Positions 25,625 through 34,465 of a stretch of 64,000 nt of DNA are shown piece after piece; the first letter of the stretch is position 1, and every line of letters begins with the position of its first letter. A program made the position numbers and the translations under genes. The notes below the pieces were generated by a model. The model did not search any database. It was not told the origin of the DNA and saw nothing but the letters and a program-made list of their open reading frames with translations. Location: assembly GCF_003285005.1 (NCBI RefSeq), contig NZ_QMFA01000004.1:124001-188000 (forward strand), written 5' to 3'. Origin of the DNA: Paenibacillus sp. YN15. GTDB lineage: Bacteria > Bacillota > Bacilli > Paenibacillales > NBRC-103111.

Positions 25625-26101
25625 TTACAGCGGGTCCAACTGCACTGCCGCCTGCTTGCCGCTTAGCTGAATGCCGGTTTTGCGCTTGCCGCAGGGCGCC
25701 AGCGCCGCCGTCAGCTCCTCCAGAAGCGTCTTGGCCTGAGCCGCTTCCTTGCTTCCCGTAAGCACCACCTTCAGCAGCACGGCATCGCCGCCGCGCAGAA
25801 GCCGCTCCGCCTGGCTCCTCTTCACCTCCAGATCATGCTCCTCAATATGGGGAGTCAGCCGGAGCTCCTTCACCTTGGCGGGACGCTCCTGCTTCTTGGC
25901 CTGCTCCTTCTCCTGGCGCACCGCCCCCGCCCCTGCCAGCCTGCAGGACGGCGGACTTTCCATTAGGGACAGGCATACCAGATCCACCTTCAGCTTCCGC
26001 GCCATGGCCAGCGCCTCGGTTGTGGGTACAATGCCCAGATCCTCTCCCTGAAGACCGGTGAGCTTAACCTCCGCCGCTTTGATTTTTTCATTTTTGATCA
26101 C
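25625..26101 (-). CDS. Divergent translation initiation factor IF3 paralogue
   Basis: The 158-residue protein is recognisably IF3 over its length: the N-domain has 'GEDLGIVPTTEALAMARKLKVDLVCLS' and 'PPSCRL', the lysine-rich linker follows (about 68-82), and the C-domain opens with 'KVKELRLTPHIEEHDLEVK'. However the conserved arginine motif of the C-domain (RxRGRExxH in normal IF3, contacting 16S rRNA) reads 'VLTGSKEAAQ', so subunit anti-association may be lost. GTG at 26101 follows AGGAAGAGGG. It leads the ABC exporter operon, 50 bases after the araC stop. It is probably not the housekeeping infC, which belongs with rpmI-rplT. Role unknown; ribosome sensing linked to drug export is speculation. 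Confidence 0.82.
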   Translation of the reverse strand: MIKNEKIKAAEVKLTGLQGEDLGIVPTTEALAMARKLKVDLVCLSLMESPPSCRLAGAGAVRQEKEQAKKQERPAKVKELRLTPHIEEHDLEVKRSQAERLLRGGDAVLLKVVLTGSKEAAQAKTLLEELTAALAPCGKRKTGIQLSGKQAAVQLDPL

Positions 26102-26151
26102 AAAAGATTCCCTCTTCCTGCATCGAAATTACCAGAGCCGCAGCCGGCCCG

Positions 26152-27069
26152 TCAGGCATGATACCCCTTGAGATCAGCGCCGCTCTTGCGGTAATGTCCG
26201 GGGGTAACGCCGGTCAGGCGTTTGAACATGCGGCAAAAATGGGACAGATCCTGAAAGCCGGAAGAGAGCGCCACCTCCGCCAGCGGCATGGAGCCGCTCT
26301 CCAGATATTCCTTGGCTTTGTTGATCCGGTAGGCGATCAAATATTCGGTAATGGAAAGCCCTGTTTCCTGCTTGAAAATACGGTGGAGATACGAGCGGGA
26401 CAGGTGGAACCGCCGGCACAGCGACTCGATGCGCAGCGACTCCCGGTACTCCTCCGCCACCCAGCCCATAATTTCCTCCACCAGCTGCTTGCGCTCCCCG
26501 CTGACCGCTGTGGCGGGAGTCTGCTCCTCCCGGTACCGGCCCAAAGCCACGAACAGCTGAAGCACCAGACTGTGCACCGCCAGGGAAAAGCATTCCTTGC
26601 GTTCCTCCAGCTCCCGTTCCAGTTGGCCCAAAATATCCTGCAGCGCCAGAACCTGCCGGCCATTCAACCGCCAGCACAGGGAAGGCTCCTCTCTGGGCAG
26701 CCAGCGGGCCACCGCATTGCCCCCAAGGGCCGCCTCCGTCCCCGCCAGCTTTTCCAAATAACCCTTGTCAATACTTAGAATGTAGCGGTGAAACGGCTCC
26801 TCGGGAACCGAACGGGGCATATGCAGCGCACCTGGCTGGATCGCCACCAGACTTCCCGGCGCCACCTCGTGGACCCGTCCTCCCGCCAGCATCTTGCCCC
26901 GGCCGGACAGGCACAGGTACAGCTCATAGCCGTCATGCGCATGAAGAAACGGCTGCTGGATATCCTGGGTGCGGAACACGCAGCCTACGGGAAAAGCCAA
27001 CAGCGCGCTGTTGGTCACATCATCCACGAAAAATACTTCCTGCACCACTGTTTGATCATCCGCCGTCAT
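26152..27069 (-). CDS. AraC-family transcriptional regulator, probably of the GH105 gene
   Basis: The 305-residue protein has an N-terminal cupin (about 15-110; 'HAHDGYELYLCLSGRGKMLAGG.VHEVAPGSLVAIQPG') and a C-terminal double helix-turn-helix (about 205-298; 'LCRRFHLSRSYLHRIFKQETGLSITEYL' and 'LSSGFQDLSHFCRMFKRLTGVTPGHYRK' regions). ATG at 27069 has GGGGG at 7 bases. It is divergent from GH105 with a 120-base shared region holding a TATAGT box at 27150-27155, so it most likely activates that gene in response to a pectin fragment. Confidence 0.9.
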   Translation of the reverse strand: MTADDQTVVQEVFFVDDVTNSALLAFPVGCVFRTQDIQQPFLHAHDGYELYLCLSGRGKMLAGGRVHEVAPGSLVAIQPGALHMPRSVPEEPFHRYILSIDKGYLEKLAGTEAALGGNAVARWLPREEPSLCWRLNGRQVLALQDILGQLERELEERKECFSLAVHSLVLQLFVALGRYREEQTPATAVSGERKQLVEEIMGWVAEEYRESLRIESLCRRFHLSRSYLHRIFKQETGLSITEYLIAYRINKAKEYLESGSMPLAEVALSSGFQDLSHFCRMFKRLTGVTPGHYRKSGADLKGYHA

Positions 27070-27189
27070 TTTTTATCCCCCTTGCAGCAAGTTCACAATT
27101 GTCCAATGAATCCGGGAGAATTGCCCAAGACTCGCCTTGTTGTCCACGCTATAGTATGAGTATATCAAACCTTGCGGGAGGAATGTGTC

Positions 27190-28239
27190 ATGACAATTAT
27201 TGCAAACCCGGAAATCTTGCAGCAGAAGGCCCTGAGCGTATGCGGCAAGATGCTGGAGGACCATGCCGGAAACTGGGGGATGGACATCCACCACTGGGAT
27301 TGGGTGCCTGGGGTAGGCGTCATTTCCATATTGGAGTATTATGAACAAAGCGGCAATCAGGACTTGATGGAGCAGTTGGTCAAATGGGCCAGGCAAAATC
27401 TGCATCAATCCGAGCAAATGAAGGTGATCAATTCCATGGCGCCCTTCGCCATCTTTCCTGCACTGTACCGGGAAACCGGCGACGCCGCTTTCCTGGATAT
27501 CGCCGTCCGGATCGGGCAGTGGATGCTGCATGAAGCCCCGCGGACCCGTGAAGGCGCTTTCGAGCACACTGTAACGGAGAACGCCAGCTTCCCCGAGCAG
27601 GTATGGGCGGACACTATCTTTATGGCCGTTCTCTTCCTGGCCAGACTGGGCCGGCAGACGGGAGACAGCGCCTATACCGCTGAAGCGCTGCGGCAGCTGG
27701 AGCTTCATCTGTCCCTCTTGCAGGATGAAAAAACCGGCGTTTTGTTCCACGGCTGGAACTGTATCGCCCAAGACCACATGTCCGCCGCCCGCTGGACCCG
27801 GGCCAATGCCTGGATCGCTGTAGGCACGCCGATGATCCTGAAGGAAGTAGGCGATATTCTGCCTGACGATGCGGATATCATCCGCCGTTACAAGACGATG
27901 ATGCAAGGACTGTTGGCGTACCAGCAGGACAACGGCCTGTGGAATACAGTGATGGACCAGGCCGATTTCTACCCGGAAACCTCCGGCAGCGCCGGAATTG
28001 CCGCAGGTTTGCTGAAGGCCAGACGCATGGGCTTGCTGGGCGACGAGGTGCTGGAGCCTGCCCGCCGGGCGCTTCAGGGCGTGCTTGCCAACATCGGCGA
28101 GGACGGCACGGTCCATGGCGTTTCAGGCGGCACACCGGTAATGCCCAGCGTAGCGGCCTACAACGAAATCCCCTGTTATCCCAGCCTGTATGGCCAAGGT
28201 CTGACCCTGATCCTGCTGTCTGAAGCGCTGGCCGAATAA
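27190..28239 (+). CDS. Glycoside hydrolase family 105 (unsaturated rhamnogalacturonyl hydrolase type)
   Basis: The 349-residue protein has no signal peptide and resembles YteR/YesR: an alpha/alpha-barrel with 'FPEQVWADTIFMAVLFLARLG' (the region of a catalytic Asp) and 'ARWTRANAWIAVGTPMIL' (substrate groove). It removes the unsaturated uronic acid left at the non-reducing end of oligosaccharides by lyases, in the cytoplasm. ATG at 27190 is preceded by GGGAGG. It fits rhamnogalacturonan use together with rhaA and the Lpl importers. Confidence 0.88.
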   Translation: MTIIANPEILQQKALSVCGKMLEDHAGNWGMDIHHWDWVPGVGVISILEYYEQSGNQDLMEQLVKWARQNLHQSEQMKVINSMAPFAIFPALYRETGDAAFLDIAVRIGQWMLHEAPRTREGAFEHTVTENASFPEQVWADTIFMAVLFLARLGRQTGDSAYTAEALRQLELHLSLLQDEKTGVLFHGWNCIAQDHMSAARWTRANAWIAVGTPMILKEVGDILPDDADIIRRYKTMMQGLLAYQQDNGLWNTVMDQADFYPETSGSAGIAAGLLKARRMGLLGDEVLEPARRALQGVLANIGEDGTVHGVSGGTPVMPSVAAYNEIPCYPSLYGQGLTLILLSEALAE

Positions 28240-28274
28240 AGCTGCGCAAAGGAGCTTAATACAGCCATAACAAC

Positions 28275-28331
28275 GGGGCTGCGGCAAACGGACTGCAAAT
28301 ACGCAGTTGATTCTTGCCGCCGCCCCTTTTT
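28275..28331 (+). terminator. Intrinsic terminator of the GH105 gene
   Basis: GGGGCTGCGGCAA (28275-28287) pairs with TTGCCGCCGCCCC (28314-28326), with an inner ACTGC/GCAGT stem, followed by five T. Confidence 0.88.
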
Positions 28332-28346
28332 GCTGCCCGCAGCAGC

Positions 28347-28646
28347 TCAGTCTTCCTCAGCTTCGGCATAATGAGCCTGGCAGAAGGCCAGAGCTTCGGC
28401 ATATTCCTCGTCTACCATGTCGAAGTCCAGATACTTGCCTGTGCCTTTTTCCAAAAACTCGTATTTGACGATCTTGGACGCCTCGCCATCCGCCAAATAA
28501 ATCACACGCAGCGTAAGTCCGTGGGGGGAGTAAATTTCGTCGTCCTCCTCCACCTGGATATCCAGAAGAAACTCATACCGCTTGCCCTGAATAATTCCGA
28601 AGGGGTCCCGTATCCATTCCACCGTGTAGCTTGTAATTTCCAACAA
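28347..28646 (-). CDS. Small conserved protein, DUF6509-like
   Basis: The 99-residue acidic protein starts 'LLEITSYTVEWIRDPFGIIQGKRYEF', a pattern I associate with a small Bacillales family of unknown function (DUF6509). No ATG fits: TTG at 28646 is chosen because GGAGG lies 9 bases upstream, while upstream Met codons would add an unconserved tail. There are no membrane or signal segments. It is encoded 114 bases after the MFS gene on the same strand. Function unknown. Confidence 0.7.
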   Translation of the reverse strand: MLEITSYTVEWIRDPFGIIQGKRYEFLLDIQVEEDDEIYSPHGLTLRVIYLADGEASKIVKYEFLEKGTGKYLDFDMVDEEYAEALAFCQAHYAEAEED

Positions 28647-28760
28647 TTCTGTCCGCCTCCGTAAACCGGCCTCCGCCGGCATTTTTCCTCCCAGTATGGA
28701 AGAATCCCCGCCTGCTGTCAATTTTCAGGTTGATCCATTGCAGTTTCGTCCAGTTTTCCT

Positions 28761-30185
28761 TTAACTGCGGGACACTTCCTTTACTGCAGGCCGGGAGTTG
28801 ATGGCCTGTGCCCCCGGATGTCCGGTTTTCCCGAACCCGGTCAGATACAGAAGCGCCACCAGCACCGTGCCTGCCCCCAGGGCAAGAAAAATATTGCTGT
28901 ACAAGGCTCCTTCACGCATGATAAGCAGCGGATTCAGCCGGACGCTTGCCGAGCCGGAATCCAGCAGCTTGCCGATCAAACCGGTGGCGGCGGCGCCGGA
29001 GATAAAGTTCAGCATGGAAAAAAGCCCCATCCCTACGCCTGTCTCCTCCCGTTTCAGCGTCCGCGATACCGTATTGGACATGGCGATGCCCATAAAGGAC
29101 TGTCCCACATTGCCGAATATGAGCACCAGCATGATCCAGTACGGCGCCGAGCCCACAAAAACGGACAGCATCAAAAAGCAGCTGAGCAAAAGAACCGATG
29201 CCGTCAGCGCCAGCGTCGGGTTGCCCCGTGTGTCGGCCAACCTGCCTCCTTTGCGCCCCATAAAAGCGGTGACCAGGGCAGCCGGAAACATCACAAGACC
29301 GATCTGCAGCGGAGTCAGACTGTTCAGGCGGTTCAGGAACTGCGGGGTAATAAAGGGCATGCCGAAGCTCATTCCGTTGGCCAAAAAAGCGACGATGATC
29401 CCCGCCGTATAGCTGCGGTTGCGGAACAGGGCCGGATTCACAAACGGCTCCGGAGTGCTGAAGAGACGCCATGCCAGGAGCGCGCCCAGAACAAGTCCGG
29501 CGGCCAGGAACATCACACTGCCGCGGGTAATGGACAACAAGAGAAGCGATACGGTCCCGGCAAGCAACGCCCCGCCGATAAAATCGATGGGACGGGGAGC
29601 CCCTTTTTCGTCATCCAGATATTTACGGTAAAAAGGCAAGGTGGTCAGCGGCAGCACGGACAAAAGAAATAAGAACCGCCAGCTGGCAAAGCCGGTAACG
29701 AAGCCCGACACAATCGGTCCCATTGCCGATCCCAGAGCCAAACCGATGGCGGAGGTGCCCAATGCCCGGCCTCTCTCCTCCGGCGGAAAATACCGGACGG
29801 GAATAATCATGCCCGTGGCGGGAATAACGGAAGCCCCTGCCGCCTGCAGCACCCGGGCCAGGATGATCATCCAGTAATCCACGGCGGCTACTCCCACCAC
29901 CGAACCCAGCGCAAACAGCGCCAAGCCGAAGGACAGAAGATCCTTCAGACGGTAGCGGTCCGCAAGCTTCCCGTAGGTGACGGAACCGATGGCATACACA
30001 ATCATGTATCCGGTGGATACCCAGCTTAGATCGGAAGGGGTCAGTTTAAATTCCTTGCCGATGACCGGCAGCACCACATTGAAGATGGATGCGTTCATGA
30101 CCGAAAAAACCAGCGTAAAAGCCAGCACCTTCAGCAGCTTTTCCCTGTTGGATGAGGCTGCCGGATGGTTTGATTGTTGCTGCAT
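28761..30185 (-). CDS. MFS drug transporter, 14-helix DHA2 type
   Basis: The 474-residue protein has about 14 hydrophobic segments. Motif A is present in the loop 2-3 region as 'GKLADRYRLKDLL', and antiporter motif C-like glycines follow ('GLALGSAMGPIVSGFVTGFASWRFLF'). Such proteins use the proton gradient to export drugs. ATG at 30185 follows GGAGGG. It lies 48 bases downstream of a marR gene that likely represses it. Confidence 0.9.
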   Translation of the reverse strand: MQQQSNHPAASSNREKLLKVLAFTLVFSVMNASIFNVVLPVIGKEFKLTPSDLSWVSTGYMIVYAIGSVTYGKLADRYRLKDLLSFGLALFALGSVVGVAAVDYWMIILARVLQAAGASVIPATGMIIPVRYFPPEERGRALGTSAIGLALGSAMGPIVSGFVTGFASWRFLFLLSVLPLTTLPFYRKYLDDEKGAPRPIDFIGGALLAGTVSLLLLSITRGSVMFLAAGLVLGALLAWRLFSTPEPFVNPALFRNRSYTAGIIVAFLANGMSFGMPFITPQFLNRLNSLTPLQIGLVMFPAALVTAFMGRKGGRLADTRGNPTLALTASVLLLSCFLMLSVFVGSAPYWIMLVLIFGNVGQSFMGIAMSNTVSRTLKREETGVGMGLFSMLNFISGAAATGLIGKLLDSGSASVRLNPLLIMREGALYSNIFLALGAGTVLVALLYLTGFGKTGHPGAQAINSRPAVKEVSRS

Positions 30186-30233
30186 GTTGCCCTCCTGCTG
30201 TTATTGGTTTGATTGGCATACGCGGGTGCGGCT

Positions 30234-30917
30234 TTACGGCCTTGAATCTTCCTTGGGCTCATCCTCCCAGGACTTGCGGAGCTTCTTCAGAAGACTTTTC
30301 AACAGAAGAATTTCCTCGTCGCTTAAGGCATTCATCATCCGGCTTTTGGTTTGCTCCACCGTCGCGTCGATACGTCCAGCCAGCTCTTCTCCCTCGGAGG
30401 TGAGGTGGATTTGTTTGAAGCGCGCATCCTGCTCGTCTTTCTTCCGGACCACCCAGCCCCGCCTTTCCATGACGCTGATCAGATTGGTCACACTGGGTTT
30501 TTCAATCCGCAGAATCCGCTCAAGGTCGGAATGGGTAGAGCCCGGATGATGCAGAAGAATCCGCAGCGTCAATCCTTGCTGCTGGGTCAAGCCCAGCGGC
30601 CGCAGGGCTCTCTCAATCTGCTTGCGCATACTCATGGAGGTCAATTTCAGAAGCGAGCTGATCTGCTCCTCCGAATCCCACGGAAATATCCTGGGCCGCG
30701 GACGGTCCGAAGACTGCTCCCGCTGAAGGTCCGACATCTGCTCCGGCTCTGACTGGGGCTCCGGCAATGCGGGGCCCGATTGGCACTGCGGCGCGGACTC
30801 CGGCTGGTGCTGCGATACGGATTCCGGCTGGTGCTGCGGCACGGACTCCGGCTGGTGTTGCGATACGGATTCCGGCTGGCGGCGGGAATGCTCTGACAGG
30901 CGGTCGGCCTGCTGCAT
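30234..30917 (-). CDS. MarR-family regulator with a repeat-bearing N-terminal extension
   Basis: The 227-residue protein is about 75 residues longer than ordinary MarR proteins. The extra N-terminus contains 8-residue repeats (QHQPESVS/P, four copies near residues 13-45) and a Pro/Glu/Gln-rich stretch. The winged helix lies at about 95-200 ('PLGLTQQQGLTLRILLHHPGSTHSDLERILRIEKPSVTNLISVMERRGWV' region). ATG at 30917 has a strong AAAGGAGGG. It is the first gene of an operon with the MFS exporter and probably represses its own promoter through the palindrome at 30942-30959. Confidence 0.87.
   Translation of the reverse strand: MQQADRLSEHSRRQPESVSQHQPESVPQHQPESVSQHQPESAPQCQSGPALPEPQSEPEQMSDLQREQSSDRPRPRIFPWDSEEQISSLLKLTSMSMRKQIERALRPLGLTQQQGLTLRILLHHPGSTHSDLERILRIEKPSVTNLISVMERRGWVVRKKDEQDARFKQIHLTSEGEELAGRIDATVEQTKSRMMNALSDEEILLLKSLLKKLRKSWEDEPKEDSRP
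30791..30886. repeat. 24-bp tandem repeat inside the marR gene
   Basis: CGGCTGG recurs at 30801, 30825, 30849 and 30873, a 24-base period that encodes the 8-residue unit QHQPESVS/P. Being a multiple of three, copy-number change would keep the frame. Confidence 0.88.
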
Positions 30918-30941
30918 GAGTCGCCCTCCTTTCTCCAGGAT

Positions 30942-30990
30942 TAGTTCGATACCTAACTATTAGCTTACTTTTACCCCACCTCTTTGTCAA
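30942..30990 (-). promoter_or_regulatory. marR-MFS promoter and probable operator
   Basis: A perfect TTGACA is at 30990-30985 on the minus strand; 17 bases on, TAAGCT (30967-30962) is the likely -10. The palindrome TAGTTCGATACCTAACTA (30942-30959; arms TAGTT/AACTA) lies at the expected RNA start, suited to autorepression. Confidence 0.6.
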
Positions 30991-31033
30991 TCCATGATTT
31001 TCATTAAATATTGAAGCTGCGGAAAACAAACAT

Positions 31034-31077
31034 AACCCCGGGCCTGAAGCAGCGGCTGCTGATCTCCACCCGGGGCT
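31034..31077 (-). terminator. Weak terminator-like hairpin after GH38
   Basis: ACCCCGGG (31035-31042) pairs with CCCGGGGC (31069-31076). On the minus strand only a broken T run follows, so termination may be partial. Confidence 0.4.
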
Positions 31078-31094
31078 ATTTAGATTGTTGGCGG

Positions 31095-34000
31095 CTACTC
31101 CGCCTGATTTAGCCGGAAGGTAGCCACTTCATAAGGACGGATGGGGAATCGTGCTTTTCCCTCCGTCAAGGGAAGGGTTCTCCCCGCCGTCTTTTCGTTC
31201 AAATCCGCCTCTGCCAAAGCATGGCCAAAACCATTCTCCCCGCCATGCTGCATGGACAGCTCCACCGTTTCCCGGCCTCCGGAAGACTCGTACAAACGCA
31301 GCAGCAGCCCTTGGCCGTCCTCTGTTATTTTCAGTGTATCCAGAACGGCGTGCCGGCTGTTCACCTGGATGAACCCGCCATGGCTGGGCAGCGTTCCCGA
31401 TCCTCCCGTTCCCCAAACAGCCTGGTGAGGATGGTTCAGCTGATAACCCTCACGAACTACATTCCCTGTACGCCAATCCCCTTCATGGGGATAGAAGGAA
31501 TACGTAAACGCATGTACGCCCACATCCGCCTCACGGTCCGGCCAACGGGGGGAACGGAGCAGCGAAAGCCTCATAACATGGCCTTTGATGTCATAGCCGT
31601 ACTTGCAGTCATTCAGCAGGCTGATCCCGTATCCGCCCTCGGACAAATCCGCCCAGCGGTGGCCGCAAACCTCAAATTGCGCCTGCTCCCAGCTCGTATT
31701 GGTATGCGTAGGCCGCTCGATGCTGCCGAAGGGAATCTCATAGGCAGCCTTGGTGGACAGAATATCCACGGGAAACGCCACCTTCAGCAGCTTATGAGCC
31801 TCCCGCCACTCCACCGTAGTGCGAAAATCCACCCGGGAGCTGGCTTCGTACAGCATCATATCCTGGATAACCAGCGAATCGCTCAGCTGCCATTTCATCC
31901 GCAGAATATCCAGCCCTTTGCCCTTAAAGTACACTTCCGAGGAAAGAAGCACGGCAGCCTCCGCAGGCTGGGACTCAAAGTTGGGGTCCACATCCCAAGC
32001 ATCCCATACCGTCGGACGGTCGTGGAAAAGCTGCAGATGATTGGCCTTCTCTCCGGGATGAAGCAGTTCTCTGCCGCTGCGCTTGTCCAGCCATCCGGCG
32101 ATGAATCCGTCGGCATCGAAGTCGATGCGATAGCGGCTGTTTTCCCAGCTTCCTCCCGCAAGACCGGTTTGCTCTATGGCCGGCAAGCAGGATTCTTCAC
32201 CGCTTCCGCTTTGCTCACGAAGCCAAACTGTCCTGTACCCCAGGCCGGGAACAGCCAGTCCGTGAATATGCAGCTCAACTCCCCCGTCCTCTCCGGGAAC
32301 GCAATCGGCTTCCAGCCGTCCTCCTTCTCCATCGTATACGGCTATTCCCTTCAACTCCGGTCCGCCCTTCAGCACTGCGGAATCCCGCCGTTCCCAGGGC
32401 AAGCTGTTGAAGAAGACAACCGGGCGGCCTTCTCCGCCGTCAGTGGCAATCTGTCCCACCAAGCGTTCAAGGCCAGTCTGCAAGGCTTTTTCACCGATGC
32501 TGAAAACCTTCCCGTAATGCTCCTCGGACTTGGGATATACCTCGTGAATGGAGGTGCCGGGAATAATATCGTGGAATTGGTTCAGCAAAAGCAGCTTCCA
32601 GCCGTCTCCCAGCTGCTCTTTCTGGACCTGGAACGCTTCATGAAGCTGCGCCGCCCCTGTCCAGGCGGACAGGGCATTCCAGATTTCAGCCTCCCGGTAC
32701 AGAACCTCCGCCTTGCGGTTCCAGCGTTTGTTCCGGGCATGGGTGGTATAGGTTCCCCTATGCAGCTCCAGGTACATGTCTCCCGTCCATTGCGGCAATG
32801 CGGGGAAAGCCTCCTCCACTCCCTGGAAAAATGCCAGAGCGGTGCTGAATTGGCTTGAGGGCAGATCGGGAAGCCGCTTTGAGCGGGCTACCGTTTCAAT
32901 CATCTCCCGGGTCACGCCTCCTCCCCCGTCTCCGTGGCCGTACAGCAACATCTGCTCGGGATGGGATTTCTTCTGGCGGAAGCTGTCCCAATGCTCGGCC
33001 ACATCCTGGGGCAGGGTATTTTCATTCAGGCCATGATTTAAAAAGGAGAGCACCGGCGTGCCGTCTATTCCTTTCCAATAGAACAGATCGTATGGAAAAG
33101 GATTGGTATCATTCCAATTCATCTTGGAGGTCATAAAATAGTCGACTCCGGCCTTCTTCAGCAATTGGGGCAAAGAAGCGCAGTAACCGAAGGTATCGGG
33201 GAGCCATTCCACCCTGGGGGCAAAGCCGAATTCCTCTTCGTAGAAGGCTCTGCCGTAAAGCAATTGCCGCACCAGGGACTCTCCCGACGGCATGTTCAGA
33301 TCCGGCTCCACCCACATGCCGCCCACCAGCTCCCAGCGGCCTTCGGCAATTCTTTCCTTTATTTTGGCGTACAGCTCCGGATAATGCTTCTTGACGAAGG
33401 CATACAACAGCGGCTGGCTCTGGGAATACTGAAAATCAGGATACTCATCCATCAGGGCGCAGACGGTGGAGAAGGTGCGGCTGGTCTTGCGCACTGTCTC
33501 CTTCAATGGCCAGAGCCAGGCCACGTCGATATGGGATTGCCCCACCATATGCATAACTCCGCTTCGGGCTGCCGGGGCATAAGCGGACACCGCTTCCATG
33601 AGACAGGCTTCGGCGTCAGCCAATTCCGTCCTGCCGGACCGCAGCACCGTCTCCAGCCCAGCCCCCTCCAGCCGGATCATCAGCCCGGACAGGGCGCGCT
33701 CCAGCTCAATGCGCCGCAGATCCTTCTCCGGCAAACGCCTGGCCGCTTCCCATATGACTTTTACCGTGCCGGCCAAACGCTCCGCTTCAGTATTTACCAG
33801 AACATAGCGGGCCTCCTGAAAAGCAACCGCTCTCGTTATCTTGTCCAGCTGCCCGTTCAGAGGGTCCTCGGGATGGGGCGGCACATTGTACAGCTCAATG
33901 TGCAAGGACAGCTCCTCTCCCGACGCAAGCTCAGCCGGCAGCGGAATAAAGCTTCTGTTTCCATCCAATCCATGATACGGAACACCGCCCAGGGAAAGCA

Positions 34001-34271
34001 GACCCTCCCCTCCGGCCTTGAACACCAGCCCGATCTTCCCTCCCCTCCAGGAGGCGGGAACGGCGGCAGTCTTCTCCAGAAACAATGTTTCCCCGGGTTT
34101 GCTCACAAGCTGGCCAGGAGAGACGGTTTCCACTCCCTCCATATATTCATAGCTTCCCTCCTCCAGATAAATGGCCCGGCGGCAGCTCCACTCTGCCAAC
34201 TCTACCTGGTCAAGCCATTTATGACTATCCAATGAACGCAGAAAACGCTCCGTTCTTTTAGCGAATGCCAT
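31095..34271 (-). CDS. Glycoside hydrolase family 38 alpha-mannosidase
   Basis: The 1058-residue cytoplasmic enzyme (no signal peptide) has the GH38 catalytic domain at about 250-520: zinc ligands in 'GQSHIDVAWLWP', nucleophile Asp in 'WLPDTFGYCASLPQLL', then 'NQFHDIIPGTSIHEVYP' with the third zinc-ligand region, and the C-terminal beta-sandwich domains. ATG at 34271 follows GGGAGGAAGG. It removes alpha-mannosyl residues. It is divergent from a GntR-LacI-type regulator, with twin operator sequences between the genes, one immediately upstream of this start. Confidence 0.93.
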   Translation of the reverse strand: MAFAKRTERFLRSLDSHKWLDQVELAEWSCRRAIYLEEGSYEYMEGVETVSPGQLVSKPGETLFLEKTAAVPASWRGGKIGLVFKAGGEGLLSLGGVPYHGLDGNRSFIPLPAELASGEELSLHIELYNVPPHPEDPLNGQLDKITRAVAFQEARYVLVNTEAERLAGTVKVIWEAARRLPEKDLRRIELERALSGLMIRLEGAGLETVLRSGRTELADAEACLMEAVSAYAPAARSGVMHMVGQSHIDVAWLWPLKETVRKTSRTFSTVCALMDEYPDFQYSQSQPLLYAFVKKHYPELYAKIKERIAEGRWELVGGMWVEPDLNMPSGESLVRQLLYGRAFYEEEFGFAPRVEWLPDTFGYCASLPQLLKKAGVDYFMTSKMNWNDTNPFPYDLFYWKGIDGTPVLSFLNHGLNENTLPQDVAEHWDSFRQKKSHPEQMLLYGHGDGGGGVTREMIETVARSKRLPDLPSSQFSTALAFFQGVEEAFPALPQWTGDMYLELHRGTYTTHARNKRWNRKAEVLYREAEIWNALSAWTGAAQLHEAFQVQKEQLGDGWKLLLLNQFHDIIPGTSIHEVYPKSEEHYGKVFSIGEKALQTGLERLVGQIATDGGEGRPVVFFNSLPWERRDSAVLKGGPELKGIAVYDGEGGRLEADCVPGEDGGVELHIHGLAVPGLGYRTVWLREQSGSGEESCLPAIEQTGLAGGSWENSRYRIDFDADGFIAGWLDKRSGRELLHPGEKANHLQLFHDRPTVWDAWDVDPNFESQPAEAAVLLSSEVYFKGKGLDILRMKWQLSDSLVIQDMMLYEASSRVDFRTTVEWREAHKLLKVAFPVDILSTKAAYEIPFGSIERPTHTNTSWEQAQFEVCGHRWADLSEGGYGISLLNDCKYGYDIKGHVMRLSLLRSPRWPDREADVGVHAFTYSFYPHEGDWRTGNVVREGYQLNHPHQAVWGTGGSGTLPSHGGFIQVNSRHAVLDTLKITEDGQGLLLRLYESSGGRETVELSMQHGGENGFGHALAEADLNEKTAGRTLPLTEGKARFPIRPYEVATFRLNQAE

Positions 34272-34314
34272 GGATACCCTTCCTCCCGCGGCTTCCGGCA
34301 TATTGCCTCCGCCT

Positions 34315-34333
34315 AACTTGTATAGTTGTATAT
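34315..34333. promoter_or_regulatory. Operator copy 1 (GH38 side)
   Basis: AACTTGTATAGTTGTATAT is repeated exactly at 34416-34434. It contains AACT-N5-AGTT symmetry and resembles the ACTTGT half-sites bound by AraR-like GntR/LacI regulators. A further half-site (TTCAACTTGTAT) lies at 34340-34351. Confidence 0.7.
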
Positions 34334-34415
34334 TAAATATTCAACTTGTATTTTCAATATACACGCATTCCCCCTTTTAGTAAAGAAAAAAGTTCCCCTT
34401 TACTTTTGTCCAAGC

Positions 34416-34434
34416 AACTTGTATAGTTGTATAT
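34416..34434. promoter_or_regulatory. Operator copy 2 (regulator side)
   Basis: This is an exact second copy of the 19-base operator, 101 bases from the first and about 30 bases before the regulator start codon, consistent with autoregulation and co-control of GH38. Confidence 0.7.
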
Positions 34435-34465
34435 ATATTTAAACGAAAACGAAACGAGGATGACC

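Noticed and set aside
31221-32858. Long plus-strand frame opposite GH38
   Set aside because: Shadow of the conserved GH38 gene with no family resemblance.
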